From the NCBI RefSeq assembly GCF_017982655.1, contig NZ_JABXYX010000010.1, forward strand, positions 52,358 through 116,357: 64,000 bases of DNA, given 5' to 3'. How positions within the stretch are numbered: position 1 is the first letter of the stretch; the number at the start of each line of letters is the position of its first letter. The notes beneath the pieces were generated by a model that had not been told where the DNA came from, ran no database searches, and saw nothing but the letters and a program-made list of their open reading frames with translations. The position numbers and the translations under genes were made by a program. Of this stretch, positions 1-8,820 are shown piece after piece. This DNA comes from Brasilonema sp. CT11. Lineage in GTDB: Bacteria > Cyanobacteriota > Cyanobacteriia > Cyanobacteriales > Nostocaceae.

Positions 1-159
1 AAAACTAAACACCATTAACAGCAAGCGTATTGCTTTATAGCTTATATTCGGTTTTGCCGAAATCTTTTTTGGCAAACTGACGAATAACACAAATAATGTT
101 CCCAATTTTTGCCAAGATATATTATTATTTCCACACACAGTCACTTGGCAGTTATCGGC

Positions 160-891
160 ATGAGTGAAAAAACTATAGAAAGTGACGGCAAGGGTTTTCT
201 AGTTCTACTTTTGCCAATCTCGTTTTTAATTATTTTCGTAGTTGCTACTTGGCGAATTTGGCTGGCACTAATCCTACTTGTGTTGGCTTTCAATGTCTGG
301 CAACTTTACACATGGCAAAAGTGGTGCCAGAAGGTAAACCCGATTTTCCATCAACTGATTCGGGAAAACCAAGGCAAGATTACGCCAATGGATTTGGCAA
401 TCAAGGGCAATTTTCCTGGGGAAAGAGCAAAACGCTACCTAGATACAAAAGCATCGGAATTTGCTGCTAGCACGGTTAACTCCGAAGACGGAAGCAAAGT
501 CTATCAATTTATCACCGCGAGTACTCTAGGCAGCATACTTGACAGTAGCGAACCACCCAAACAACTTGAAAGTCAACCAGTTGCCCAGCAAGCACTACCG
601 TTTCTAGTACCACCAACACCCCAACCAGTTTTACAAGAACTAGAAACCGAACCACTACCTCAACCAATCCAAGAGGAAGCAAAAAAACCGCTGGAAAAAC
701 AATTGATGTTTGGTTCTTTGATTCAATCTGAACTTGCCAAGCGTCTCAATGTTTATTCCAGCACAGTTTATAAGCGGCGGGACGATCCCGATTTTCCAGA
801 GTGGAGTCGCAGCAGAGATCCAGATGGAGTTGCTTGGAAATACTCCCGAAAAACGAAAGAGTTTTTCCCAGCTGACGAAGGTAAAAGTTAA
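160..891 (+). CDS. Membrane protein with Pro-rich linker and C-terminal HTH-like segment, function unknown
   Basis: About 243 residues from the ATG at 160; an in-frame TTG at 109 would add 17 residues but has no clear ribosome site. The N-terminal third holds two closely spaced hydrophobic segments (roughly residues 12-55), so the protein is probably membrane anchored. A Pro/Gln/Glu-rich linker follows (about residues 130-190). The last 60 residues contain an LAKRLNVYSSTVYKRR stretch that reads like a helix-turn-helix recognition unit, followed by a Trp/Phe-rich tail. I do not recognise the family. It converges on pyrD with a 13-bp gap. A cytosolic DNA- or protein-binding tail tethered to the membrane is inference. 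Confidence 0.6.
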   Translation: MSEKTIESDGKGFLVLLLPISFLIIFVVATWRIWLALILLVLAFNVWQLYTWQKWCQKVNPIFHQLIRENQGKITPMDLAIKGNFPGERAKRYLDTKASEFAASTVNSEDGSKVYQFITASTLGSILDSSEPPKQLESQPVAQQALPFLVPPTPQPVLQELETEPLPQPIQEEAKKPLEKQLMFGSLIQSELAKRLNVYSSTVYKRRDDPDFPEWSRSRDPDGVAWKYSRKTKEFFPADEGKS

Positions 892-904
892 AAGAGACTT
901 CTTT

Positions 905-2059
905 TTACTTTTCTATTGTTTCTTCCATTTTTCCTTGTAAACCGACAGCTTCGCAGATGCTATTTAATCCGCTTTGTTCTAGCTTATATAGCAACCCTTG
1001 GAGAACGTGGCGTATCATGGCTGGTCCTTCGTAAATCCAGCCTGTATAAACCTGAATAAGGCAAGCACCAGCAGTGATTTTTTCCCAAGCATCTTCAGGT
1101 GTAAAAATGCCACCAACACCGATAATCGGTAATTGACCTGCTGTTTGCTGCCAAATAAAACGAATAACTTCGGTGGAACGTTGTTTTAGTGGGGCACCAC
1201 TGATACCACCGGCTTCTTGTTGAGGTGATTTGCCAGTTTGGTCAATCACCTGTGTTTTTAGTCCATCTCTACGGATAGTGGTGTTGGTGGCAATTATTCC
1301 AGCTAATTGATAAGTTTTTGCTAAGGAAATAATATCGGCGATCGCCTCCCATTCCAAATCCGGAGCTATCTTGACAAAAATCGGCTTATATGCATGATTT
1401 TCCTGTTGTAAAGCATCCAAGATAGAACTAAGCATCGGGGCATCTTGAAGCGATCGCAACCCTGGCGTATTAGGTGAAGAGACATTGACGACAAAATAGT
1501 CTCCAAAATCCTTTAGTAAGCGAAAACTATCGAGATAATCCTTTGCAGCTTCTTCGAGAGGAGTTATCTTAGATTTTCCTAGATTAATACCTATAGGTAT
1601 AGATAAATTTAACTCTTGCTTACGTTGTGCTAACCGCGCCACCATTGCTGCAGCACCTTGATTGTTAAAGCCCATTCGGTTGAGGGCGGCTTTGTCTAAG
1701 GGTAAGCGAAACAAGCGAGGACGGGGATTTCCAGGCTGTGCATGAAAAGTCACAGTTCCCACTTCTGCAAAGCCAAAACCAAGTCTTGACCATATAGGAA
1801 CTGCAACGCCATCCTTATCAAATCCAGCTGCTAAACCTAAAGGGTTAGGAAAGTGCAGCCCAAAGAGATTTTGTTCTAGGCGTGCATCAGACAAACAAAA
1901 CGACTGTACCAGACGTTGGTTGATCCAACTTGCGGGTGCTTGGTGGTCAGTTTTTCCCAACCAGCTTAAACTGCGAATCGTTGAGGAGTGCATCCACTCT
2001 GGATCTGCTTTGAGCAAAGTGAACAAGAGGGGACGAAGTGCATTTTTATAAATATCCAC
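905..2059 (-). CDS. pyrD: Dihydroorotate dehydrogenase (quinone), class 2
   Basis: Oxidises dihydroorotate to orotate in pyrimidine synthesis, passing electrons through FMN to membrane quinone. The 384-residue length fits class 2. The N-terminal helix (residues 1-35) is the usual membrane-contacting extension. Visible motifs are GFDKDG near residue 79, NRMGFNN near 127, and [11 protein letters not shown] near 191-201, which carries the catalytic Ser of class 2 enzymes. A GVGGI phosphate-binding motif lies near the C-terminus. The ATG at 2059 gives the standard N-terminus. It stands alone, convergent with the preceding membrane-protein gene. Confidence 0.95.
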   Translation of the reverse strand: MDIYKNALRPLLFTLLKADPEWMHSSTIRSLSWLGKTDHQAPASWINQRLVQSFCLSDARLEQNLFGLHFPNPLGLAAGFDKDGVAVPIWSRLGFGFAEVGTVTFHAQPGNPRPRLFRLPLDKAALNRMGFNNQGAAAMVARLAQRKQELNLSIPIGINLGKSKITPLEEAAKDYLDSFRLLKDFGDYFVVNVSSPNTPGLRSLQDAPMLSSILDALQQENHAYKPIFVKIAPDLEWEAIADIISLAKTYQLAGIIATNTTIRRDGLKTQVIDQTGKSPQQEAGGISGAPLKQRSTEVIRFIWQQTAGQLPIIGVGGIFTPEDAWEKITAGACLIQVYTGWIYEGPAMIRHVLQGLLYKLEQSGLNSICEAVGLQGKMEETIEK

Positions 2060-2312
2060 AATCCAAAATTTAAATTGCTGCGTCTGGGTAGTGTTGTTAG
2101 CGTCTCATATAGTAGCAATTTACGTTGAGTGATCATCAGGAGTCGAAAAAAGCTCTTCACTCTTGGGACACTCCTTAGGCAGTTTATCTCTGAAGATGGA
2201 TTACAATCAACGCTCCACAATAAGTCACAAAATTTACTCTTGTGTTGTACCAAAGTAGCTATAATTAATTTCCAAATCTCAGAAATCTAGCTCGAAGCTG
2301 CTGATTAATAAT

Positions 2313-2480
2313 ATGGGACGTGCTCGTTCTAAATCTGACCTGCCCACAAAAATTTGTCCGGTATGTCAGCGCCCTTTTACTTGGCGCAAAAAATGGGCAG
2401 ATTGCTGGGATGAGGTGAAATATTGCTCAGAACGTTGCCGTCGTCACCGTTCGCAAGCTACAAATGAAGCAAATCAATGA
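2313..2480 (+). CDS. DUF2256 small zinc-ribbon-like protein
   Basis: A 55-residue protein. Two CxxC-type pairs (CPVC near residue 15; CSERC near 38-42) and the RPFTWRKKW core are typical of DUF2256, a short conserved family of unknown function with a probable zinc site. It lies 30 bp upstream of the isoaspartyl peptidase on the same strand and could be co-transcribed with it. In some bacteria the family sits near photolyase/cryptochrome genes; none is seen here. Confidence 0.85.
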   Translation: MGRARSKSDLPTKICPVCQRPFTWRKKWADCWDEVKYCSERCRRHRSQATNEANQ

Positions 2481-2510
2481 CCGTAAAGGTACGGGTAAAT
2501 AAACAAACAG

Positions 2511-3479
2511 ATGGAGATCAAGGTACAACCTAAGTTAATTATTCATGGAGGCGCTGGTACTTCTCTAAAGGCAAAAGGAGGAATTGAGGCGGTACGCCGT
2601 TCTCTCTACCAAATTATAGAGGAAGTCTATTCTCTTCTAGAGTCGGGAGCATCTGCAAATGAGGCGGTTGTGCGGGGTTGTCAAATGTTGGAAGACGACC
2701 CCCGTTTTAATGCTGGTACAGGTTCTGTGCTGCAATCGGATGGTCAAATCCGCATGAGTGCTTCTTTGATGGATGGGACATCCCAAAGCTTTAGTGGGGT
2801 GATTAATGTCTCGCGAGTCAAAAATCCGATTGACTTGGCGATCGCTTTACAAACCTCTCCTGACCGCGTACTCTCAGATTACGGTGCAGCAGAACTGGCG
2901 AGGGAGTTGCAAATCCCCAGCTACAATGGCTTAACCGAGTTACGCTTGCAAGAGTGGATACGGGAACGTCAGGACAACTTTAAAAGAACGATGGCTGGGG
3001 TCGTAGCAGATGCAGAGCTGGTGGAAGCCAGCAATGCGCGACGCGGTACGATTGGAGTTGTAGTATTAGATACTCAAGGAAAAATATCTGTAGGTACTTC
3101 TACTGGTGGTAAGGGATTTGAGCGAATTGGACGCGTGAGTGATTCTGCAATGCCAGCAGGGAATTATGCGACCAAATATGCAGCTGTAAGTTGTACTGGT
3201 ATTGGGGAAGACATTATGGATGAGTGTTTAGCAGCACGAGTAGTGGTACGTGTCACTGATGGTCTGTCCCTCAAAGAAGCAATGCAGCGCTCATTTGCAG
3301 AAGCACAAGAACACAAAAGGAATTTTGGAGCGATCGCCCTAGATGCTAATGGGGCGATCGCTTGGGGGAAAACTAGCGATGCTCTCCTTGCTGCTTACCA
3401 CAACGGCGAGAAAATCGGCGATACCTTAGAACTACCCGTTGGCACAGAAGTTGGCTGTATATTCAGTTCTGAGGGCTAA
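2511..3479 (+). CDS. iaaA: Isoaspartyl peptidase / plant-type L-asparaginase
   Basis: An Ntn-hydrolase that cleaves isoaspartyl dipeptides and L-asparagine. The precursor is expected to cut itself before Thr180 in ARRGTIGVV, giving alpha and beta subunits with Thr180 as nucleophile. The N-terminal IIHGGAGT motif, NAGTGSVLQ near residue 68, and the STGG and GIGE substrate-binding segments match the family, as does the length of 322 residues. The ATG at 2511 is chosen; the leader after the DUF2256 gene is only 30 bp. In cyanobacteria this activity is linked to cyanophycin dipeptide (beta-Asp-Arg) breakdown, so a nitrogen-recycling role is plausible. No cyanophycinase or cphA is in the window. 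Confidence 0.9.
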   Translation: MEIKVQPKLIIHGGAGTSLKAKGGIEAVRRSLYQIIEEVYSLLESGASANEAVVRGCQMLEDDPRFNAGTGSVLQSDGQIRMSASLMDGTSQSFSGVINVSRVKNPIDLAIALQTSPDRVLSDYGAAELARELQIPSYNGLTELRLQEWIRERQDNFKRTMAGVVADAELVEASNARRGTIGVVVLDTQGKISVGTSTGGKGFERIGRVSDSAMPAGNYATKYAAVSCTGIGEDIMDECLAARVVVRVTDGLSLKEAMQRSFAEAQEHKRNFGAIALDANGAIAWGKTSDALLAAYHNGEKIGDTLELPVGTEVGCIFSSEG

Positions 3480-3499
3480 GTGACAAGTTTTGAGTATTT

Positions 3500-4873
3500 T
3501 CACTCAGGACTCTTAAGAGGCTCTGTACTCTTGTTGCGCCACCCTGGTTTGACAACTTGACGGGCACGAGCAATTACCAGAGAATCATCAGGGACATCTT
3601 CTGTAACAGTGGAACCCGCAGCTATGTAGACGTCGTTTCCTAGCGTCACAGGAGCAACTAAAACGCTATTGGCACCAGTTTTGGTGCGATCGCCTATGTT
3701 GGTAGGATGTTTTTTCACACCGTCATAATTGGCGGTAATTGTTCCTGCGCCAATATTTACCTTGGTACCGGCGGTGGTGTCACCCAAATACGACAAGTGA
3801 GCAACGTTCGTGCGATCGCCTAACTTAGTATTTTTCAATTCCACGAAATTTCCTACCCGACAACCAGCGCCTACTTGTACTTGACCACGAAAATGGGTAT
3901 ACGGTCCAACACAGGTTTGTGCTTGTACAATACTATTTATCACCACTGAATACAACACCGTGACATTTTCGCCTATCTGGCTATTTTCAATTAAGCTTCC
4001 AGGTCCAATGCGACTTCCTGTCTGAATAACTGTATTCCCCCGCAGATGAGTTTGGGGTTCGATAATCACATCTGGCTCTATTTCTACGGTATCGTCAATT
4101 GTAATACTGCCAGGGTCAATAAGGGTAACACCTGCGCTCATCCATTTTTCCTTGACTCGCTTTTGCAAAATCTCGTATGCTGTTGCCAGTTGTAAGCGGT
4201 CGTTAATGCCCAGAATTTCCTGATCATCTTCCAAATCTACCGCCATAACTGGTTTGAGCAAGCTGACAGCATCCGTCAGATAGTATTCTTTTTGAGAATT
4301 ATTCGTTTGCAAATGAGGCAGAACTTTTGCTAAATCCTGCCAATGGAAGCAGTAAATACCAGCATTAATACGGTTATTTTGTTTTTGATTCGGTGTACAA
4401 TCTCGGTCTTCAACGATTTGTTGGACAATATTTTCACCATTACAAAAAACGCGTCCGTAGCCTTTGGGATTATCCAAGTATGCTGTGAGGATGGTGGCAG
4501 CGTTTTGGTTTTCTTGGTGAGTTTGCAACAGATTTTTGAGAGTTTCTGTGCGAAGCAAAGGGACATCACCAGACAACACGAGCAAATCGCCTCTGTAGCC
4601 TTCCAGATGGGGAAGTAATTGCTGGATGGCATGACCTGTTCCCAGTTGCACACTCTGTTCAACAAACTCCAAATCTGGTGTTGACTGGATAGCTGCTTTG
4701 ACTTCAGCCGCCTGATACCCAACAATCACCATCTGCTGACTGGGCGAAAGCGGTTTGACACTGTCGATAACTCGTTCGATGAGCGATCGCCCACCCAAAG
4801 AATGTAAAACCTTGGGCAGGTTTGATTTCATGCGTGTTCCACGTCCCGCCGCCAGAATTGCTACAACTACCAT
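3500..4873 (-). CDS. glmU: Bifunctional UDP-N-acetylglucosamine pyrophosphorylase / glucosamine-1-phosphate acetyltransferase
   Basis: Makes UDP-GlcNAc for peptidoglycan and envelope glycans. The N-terminal nucleotidyltransferase domain (about residues 1-230) begins with [15 protein letters not shown], the NTP-binding signature. The C-terminal half (about 250-440) is a left-handed beta-helix of hexapeptide repeats ([30 protein letters not shown]) carrying acetyltransferase activity. The 457-residue length is normal. It is convergent with the isoaspartyl peptidase gene, 20 bp away. Confidence 0.97.
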   Translation of the reverse strand: MVVVAILAAGRGTRMKSNLPKVLHSLGGRSLIERVIDSVKPLSPSQQMVIVGYQAAEVKAAIQSTPDLEFVEQSVQLGTGHAIQQLLPHLEGYRGDLLVLSGDVPLLRTETLKNLLQTHQENQNAATILTAYLDNPKGYGRVFCNGENIVQQIVEDRDCTPNQKQNNRINAGIYCFHWQDLAKVLPHLQTNNSQKEYYLTDAVSLLKPVMAVDLEDDQEILGINDRLQLATAYEILQKRVKEKWMSAGVTLIDPGSITIDDTVEIEPDVIIEPQTHLRGNTVIQTGSRIGPGSLIENSQIGENVTVLYSVVINSIVQAQTCVGPYTHFRGQVQVGAGCRVGNFVELKNTKLGDRTNVAHLSYLGDTTAGTKVNIGAGTITANYDGVKKHPTNIGDRTKTGANSVLVAPVTLGNDVYIAAGSTVTEDVPDDSLVIARARQVVKPGWRNKSTEPLKSPE

Positions 4874-5056
4874 AATTTAGCTATCAGTGAATTGCTTTGA
4901 ATGCGTGTGTTAATTTGAGTTTAGGCTCAATTTACAAGAAAACCGCAAGGTCGTCTAAGTTAACTAGACTCCTAGAGCCAAGAATATCTTGACTAGAAGT
5001 CAAGATAGTGTCAAACTAACCAATCATTCCACTGATGTACTGTAATAGTTCAAAAC

Positions 5057-6115
5057 CTAGCTAGCAGATAACTGCCAATCTTTGAAAGAACAAATAAACT
5101 CTGTAAACTGCTGTATGAGTTTTGGATTACGCCATCCCTTTGCTGTTTCTTCCGCCATCATAGCAAGGGCTTCTTCTGGTGTGAAAGCTCTTTTATATGG
5201 TCTTTCACTAGTCAGAGCATCAAAAATATCTATTACCTGAAATACTTGCGCGAGATTTGGAATCTCATCTGCTACAAGTCCATCAGGATAGCCTGAGCCA
5301 TCCCAACGTTCGTGGTGACTGCGGATAATGGGAATTACACCCCGCATACTGCGTAGTGGCTGGCAAATTTTTTCTCCAATTAAAACGTGTTGCTTCATAA
5401 TATCCCACTCTTCGGCAGTCAATTTGCCTTTTTTCAGCAGCACTGCGTCGGGAATGCCCACTTTACCGATGTCATGAAGATATCCTCCCCACATTAAATC
5501 CCGAATTTGATTGCGTGTGAGATTGAGATGTTCTCCAAAATGTTTTCCCATATGCGTCAGACGTTCGCAGTGATCACCAGTATTAAAATCACGACTTTCA
5601 ACTGCCCTTGCGATAGAAAACAGGGCTTGCTCAGTGTGATCTAAGTCTTCATTCAGACGCTTTTGTCTGACCAGGGATTTTACTCGCGCCACTAACTCTA
5701 CATGATCAAAGGGTTTGCTGATGAAATCATCTCCCCCAGTTTCAATTCCTCGAATGCGCGATCGCCTGTCATTCAAAGCAGTAATGAAAATGATTGGAAT
5801 GAGTCTGGTCTGTTCATTTTGCTTAAGCAACTCGCACACCTGAAATCCATCCATTTCTGGCATCATCACATCCAACAGAATCAAGTCTGGTTGTTTCTGC
5901 ATTACCAGTTTGATCGCCGTATAACCACTGTCTGCTTCTATAATTTCATAACCTTCTATTCCCAAAACAGCGGCAGCAGTCATCCGATTCATAGGATGAT
6001 CATCTACTACTAAAATTCTCGGCGCATCTGAATCAAAGGTATTCACTGTTGATTTTTGAGTTTGTACCGTCTGGGAGACGAATAAATCATGAGTATCAGT
6101 AACAAGAATGTTCAT
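5057..6115 (-). CDS. Response regulator with REC and HD-GYP domains (cyclic-di-GMP phosphodiesterase type)
   Basis: 352 residues. The REC domain (about 33-150) has the acidic pair in ILVVDDHP, the phospho-acceptor Asp in LILLDVMMPEMDG and the conserved Lys in ISKPF. The HD-GYP domain (about 170-345) keeps HDIGK near residue 212 and HHERWDGSGYPDG near 266, so metal binding and c-di-GMP hydrolysis look intact. No cognate kinase is adjacent. The 620-bp upstream gap suggests its own promoter. Confidence 0.9.
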   Translation of the reverse strand: MNILVTDTHDLFVSQTVQTQKSTVNTFDSDAPRILVVDDHPMNRMTAAAVLGIEGYEIIEADSGYTAIKLVMQKQPDLILLDVMMPEMDGFQVCELLKQNEQTRLIPIIFITALNDRRSRIRGIETGGDDFISKPFDHVELVARVKSLVRQKRLNEDLDHTEQALFSIARAVESRDFNTGDHCERLTHMGKHFGEHLNLTRNQIRDLMWGGYLHDIGKVGIPDAVLLKKGKLTAEEWDIMKQHVLIGEKICQPLRSMRGVIPIIRSHHERWDGSGYPDGLVADEIPNLAQVFQVIDIFDALTSERPYKRAFTPEEALAMMAEETAKGWRNPKLIQQFTEFICSFKDWQLSAS

Positions 6116-6736
6116 TGATAAAGGTGTTCTTTATATTTTTTTACATCATTTACCTTGACTCAAGCAAAGCTATTTTTTCTGCTTTCTTGCATCAAAAGGT
6201 ATTTTATAATCAATTGTTTTTATTTTAATTATCCTGTATTATCTAGTTTTTTTTTCAACTGTAAGGTGACTCCTCCTTAGAAAAAATTAACACTTAATTT
6301 TATAGATTTTTTGGTGTTTATATTGCTAAAAGCCTTAAAATGACAAGCTTTTAGCAATATAAACACTTTGATTTTTTATTCGATAGTAGAAGATTATTAT
6401 CTACTTGTATAATTGAGATTTTGACTTGATTCTTTTATTTTCTATGTTTTCAGTATAAGCAATTTAGAAAAATATATAAATTCGGGTTTTCACTGATTTT
6501 TCTTCATCTAATCTTCAAACAAGATGATTAACGGATGCAACCTCTATCAAAACAAGGTGTATTGGGTTTAAAGTTGTGGTTTTAAGACACTTTTTTACGT
6601 ATTATTGCCGTTTTATTAATGTGAATTATCTAACTATCATCACCTCTGCGTGTCAGTGATGCTTTACTTTTTACACGGGTGATTTTGATCACAAAAATGC
6701 CCGTATAAGATTGTCAGAGCAATAAAGCTATAAATA
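6116..6736. other. AT-rich intergenic region with a long perfect hairpin
   Basis: About 620 bp between two minus-strand genes. I find no convincing ORF on either strand. The striking element is the 20-bp perfect inverted repeat listed separately. The rest is low-complexity A/T-rich DNA, presumably holding the promoter of the HD-GYP gene. Confidence 0.6.
6314..6366. repeat. Perfect 20-bp inverted repeat with a 13-nt loop
   Basis: The arms at 6314-6333 and 6347-6366 (GTGTTTATATTGCTAAAAGC and its exact complement) enclose 13 nt. The plus-strand side is followed by a broken T-rich run (TTTGATTTTTTATT); the minus-strand side is followed by A-rich sequence, so a terminator for the leftward gene is not well supported. 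A miniature-transposon core or a protein-binding palindrome are alternatives. Confidence 0.75.
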
Positions 6737-7705
6737 TTACATATGATTAAGTGGATTTTGTGAGAACCATCTTTTACGCCAACCAGAGGTAGACTCTAGA
6801 GAGGAAGTTTGTTGTTCTTGTTGCCGTCGTCTCAAAATCACATCAGCAGCATCGCACAGCTGTGGATCGCGATAAGCAATGGCAGCACGAGTGAGTAAAT
6901 GTTCTTGTTCTGCTAGAGAAAGTGGGAGAAACAAGGATGAGGACGATAGAACGGTGTTGCAATTAAAGATTTTTATATCAACGGTTGTTTGCAGTTCATG
7001 ATGGCTAGTTACTTGTTGATGTCCGGCTACTGTACCAGGTGTCTTTCTTCCCACTGGTGAGGTAGAACTTATTTGTAGTCCAGCTGCCAAAAGTGCCGTT
7101 CGTACAGCAGCAGCGCAGGAATAAGTCGCGAGTAAGCCATCTATGTCTAAACAAACAGATAGTTGTTTGATAAATTCAACAGTCCATAACTGAGGACAAT
7201 GAGGTGGTGAAAACGGATCGAGAAAAATTGCATCAGCTTGAAAACCCGACTGGTTGACAAGTTTGATTGAATTTCTGGCATCACCAATGAGTAAAGTCGC
7301 TTTGAGACGATTTTGCAGTACTTGATGCTCAAAGGCTAACTGAGTCAAAATTTGGGTATATTCATATTCCCAGTTATCGAATAAGTGATGGGCGATCGCA
7401 GCTTGTGGTACAGCGCTATTGAGTTCTAAAGCAATGACTTCTATATAACAGTTGGGATTGACTGCCCAAATCGTTTCTATAGCAGCTGCACTGTTGTATC
7501 CTAGACCATAACAAACATCCAGCAACCGCACTGTTGGTTTGTGTGCTTTCAGTGATAGTTGAGTTGGGGCGACAAACTTAAAAAAACTCTCCTGACGCGC
7601 TCCGTAATGGCTGTGAAACGACTCGCTAAACTCATGAGAAAAAAAAGTGAACGAGCCATCTGCTGTGAGTTTGGGTGTAAAATTGTCTGAGTCTGACATA
7701 GTCAT
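6737..7705 (-). CDS. MnmC/MnmD-like tRNA 5-methylaminomethyl-2-thiouridine methyltransferase
   Basis: 322 residues, resembling the methyltransferase (MnmC2/DUF752) half of MnmC without the FAD oxidase half. The N-terminal FFSHEFSESFHSHYGARQES is the family signature. A SAM-binding LLDVCYGLGYNS follows, then DAIFLDPFSPPHCPQLW, the NPPF-like active-site loop. It would methylate the wobble uridine of some tRNAs. The start at 7705 could also be the ATG two codons later (7699). Confidence 0.85.
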   Translation of the reverse strand: MTMSDSDNFTPKLTADGSFTFFSHEFSESFHSHYGARQESFFKFVAPTQLSLKAHKPTVRLLDVCYGLGYNSAAAIETIWAVNPNCYIEVIALELNSAVPQAAIAHHLFDNWEYEYTQILTQLAFEHQVLQNRLKATLLIGDARNSIKLVNQSGFQADAIFLDPFSPPHCPQLWTVEFIKQLSVCLDIDGLLATYSCAAAVRTALLAAGLQISSTSPVGRKTPGTVAGHQQVTSHHELQTTVDIKIFNCNTVLSSSSLFLPLSLAEQEHLLTRAAIAYRDPQLCDAADVILRRRQQEQQTSSLESTSGWRKRWFSQNPLNHM

Positions 7706-7796
7706 AAGTAGTGGTTAGTTGTTAGTAATCAGTGGTTCGTAAAAAACAGCACAACTAACAATTAATAATAAACAATTGACCGACAAACCTGAATTT

Positions 7797-8615
7797 ATGA
7801 TCGATAACCCTTGCGTTGTTTCTTGTGAATGGCTACTTCAACATCTTGATGATTCCCAAGTTGTTATCGTAGATTGTCGCTTTTCTCTGGCTCAGCCACA
7901 ACTGGGAAGACAGCAATACCAAGAGAGTCACATCCGTGGAGCATATTACCTCGACTTGAATCAGGATCTTTCCAGTCCAGTGGGAGAACACGGAGGAAGA
8001 CATCCTTTACCTAACTCTATTGAATTAGCTCAAAAATTATCAGCTATAGGAATCAATTCTCAAAAAACTTTTGTAGTCGCTTATGATGACTCTCGCCTTG
8101 CCTTTGCATCTCGTTTGTGGTGGCTGTTGCGCTATTTTGGACATGAGCGAGTGGCAGTACTGAATGGAGGGTTTTCTGCTTGGGAAAAAGCTGGATATCC
8201 TGTTACAGAAGTGATTCCTGAACCTCGAATAGCGACTTTTGTCCCTAATCTACAGCCACAGATGGTTGTGGATTTTTTGGGAGTGAAAAACCGCAAAGAT
8301 TCACAAGAGGTGGTGTTAGTTGATTCACGAGAACAAGATCGTTTTCTCGGTATTAGAGAACCAACTGATAAAATTGCGGGTCATATTTCTGGTGCGGTTA
8401 ACTATTTTTGGCAGGAAGTAACGGACTCTGCAGGTTTTTTACTTCCGCAACAAGAGCAATGTCAACGCTGGTTAGAATTGGAAGATGCAAAGGAAATTTT
8501 TATCTATTGCGGTTCTGGCGTTACTGCTTGTGTGAATTTACTCTCTTTGGAACTGGCTGGAATTCCTACAGCTAAACTTTATCCCGGCAGCTGGAGTGAT
8601 TGGATTAGTTATTAG
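7797..8615 (+). CDS. Two-domain rhodanese sulfurtransferase (thiosulfate/3-mercaptopyruvate type)
   Basis: Transfers sulfane sulfur to a thiophilic acceptor. Two rhodanese domains are visible. The first has VDCRFSL and HIRGAYYLDLN but no catalytic Cys; the second has VDSREQDRF, GHISGAVNYFW and the active loop IYCGSGVTAC with Cys near residue 238. CGSGVTA matches mercaptopyruvate sulfurtransferase-like enzymes. An ATG at 7797 is preferred over an in-frame TTG at 7776. About 272 residues, normal for the family. Confidence 0.9.
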   Translation: MIDNPCVVSCEWLLQHLDDSQVVIVDCRFSLAQPQLGRQQYQESHIRGAYYLDLNQDLSSPVGEHGGRHPLPNSIELAQKLSAIGINSQKTFVVAYDDSRLAFASRLWWLLRYFGHERVAVLNGGFSAWEKAGYPVTEVIPEPRIATFVPNLQPQMVVDFLGVKNRKDSQEVVLVDSREQDRFLGIREPTDKIAGHISGAVNYFWQEVTDSAGFLLPQQEQCQRWLELEDAKEIFIYCGSGVTACVNLLSLELAGIPTAKLYPGSWSDWISY

Positions 8616-8653
8616 GAATCCGGTTTGATTTATGAATTTACTCGTGAAGACTC

Positions 8654-8735
8654 TTAACAGGGAACGCTTAACAGTGAACAGTGAACAGTGAACAGTAAAC
8701 AGTGAACAATTGATCACTGGTAACTGATAACTGAT
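8654..8735. repeat. Heptameric short tandem repeats (STRR type)
   Basis: Repeated AACAGTG units preceded by AACAGGGAACGCTTAACAG and followed by related CTGATAA units. The block is the reverse complement of the CCCTGTT-type arrays near 18.67, 27.52 and 28.35 kb, so the same family occurs in both orientations. Confidence 0.8.
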
Positions 8736-8820
8736 AAAAGTGTACCTAGCTGAACAAAAATCGAAAATGAGTCCTACAGATATTTCTCACTTCTGAACAA
8801 GTCAAGAAAAAAGACAACAC

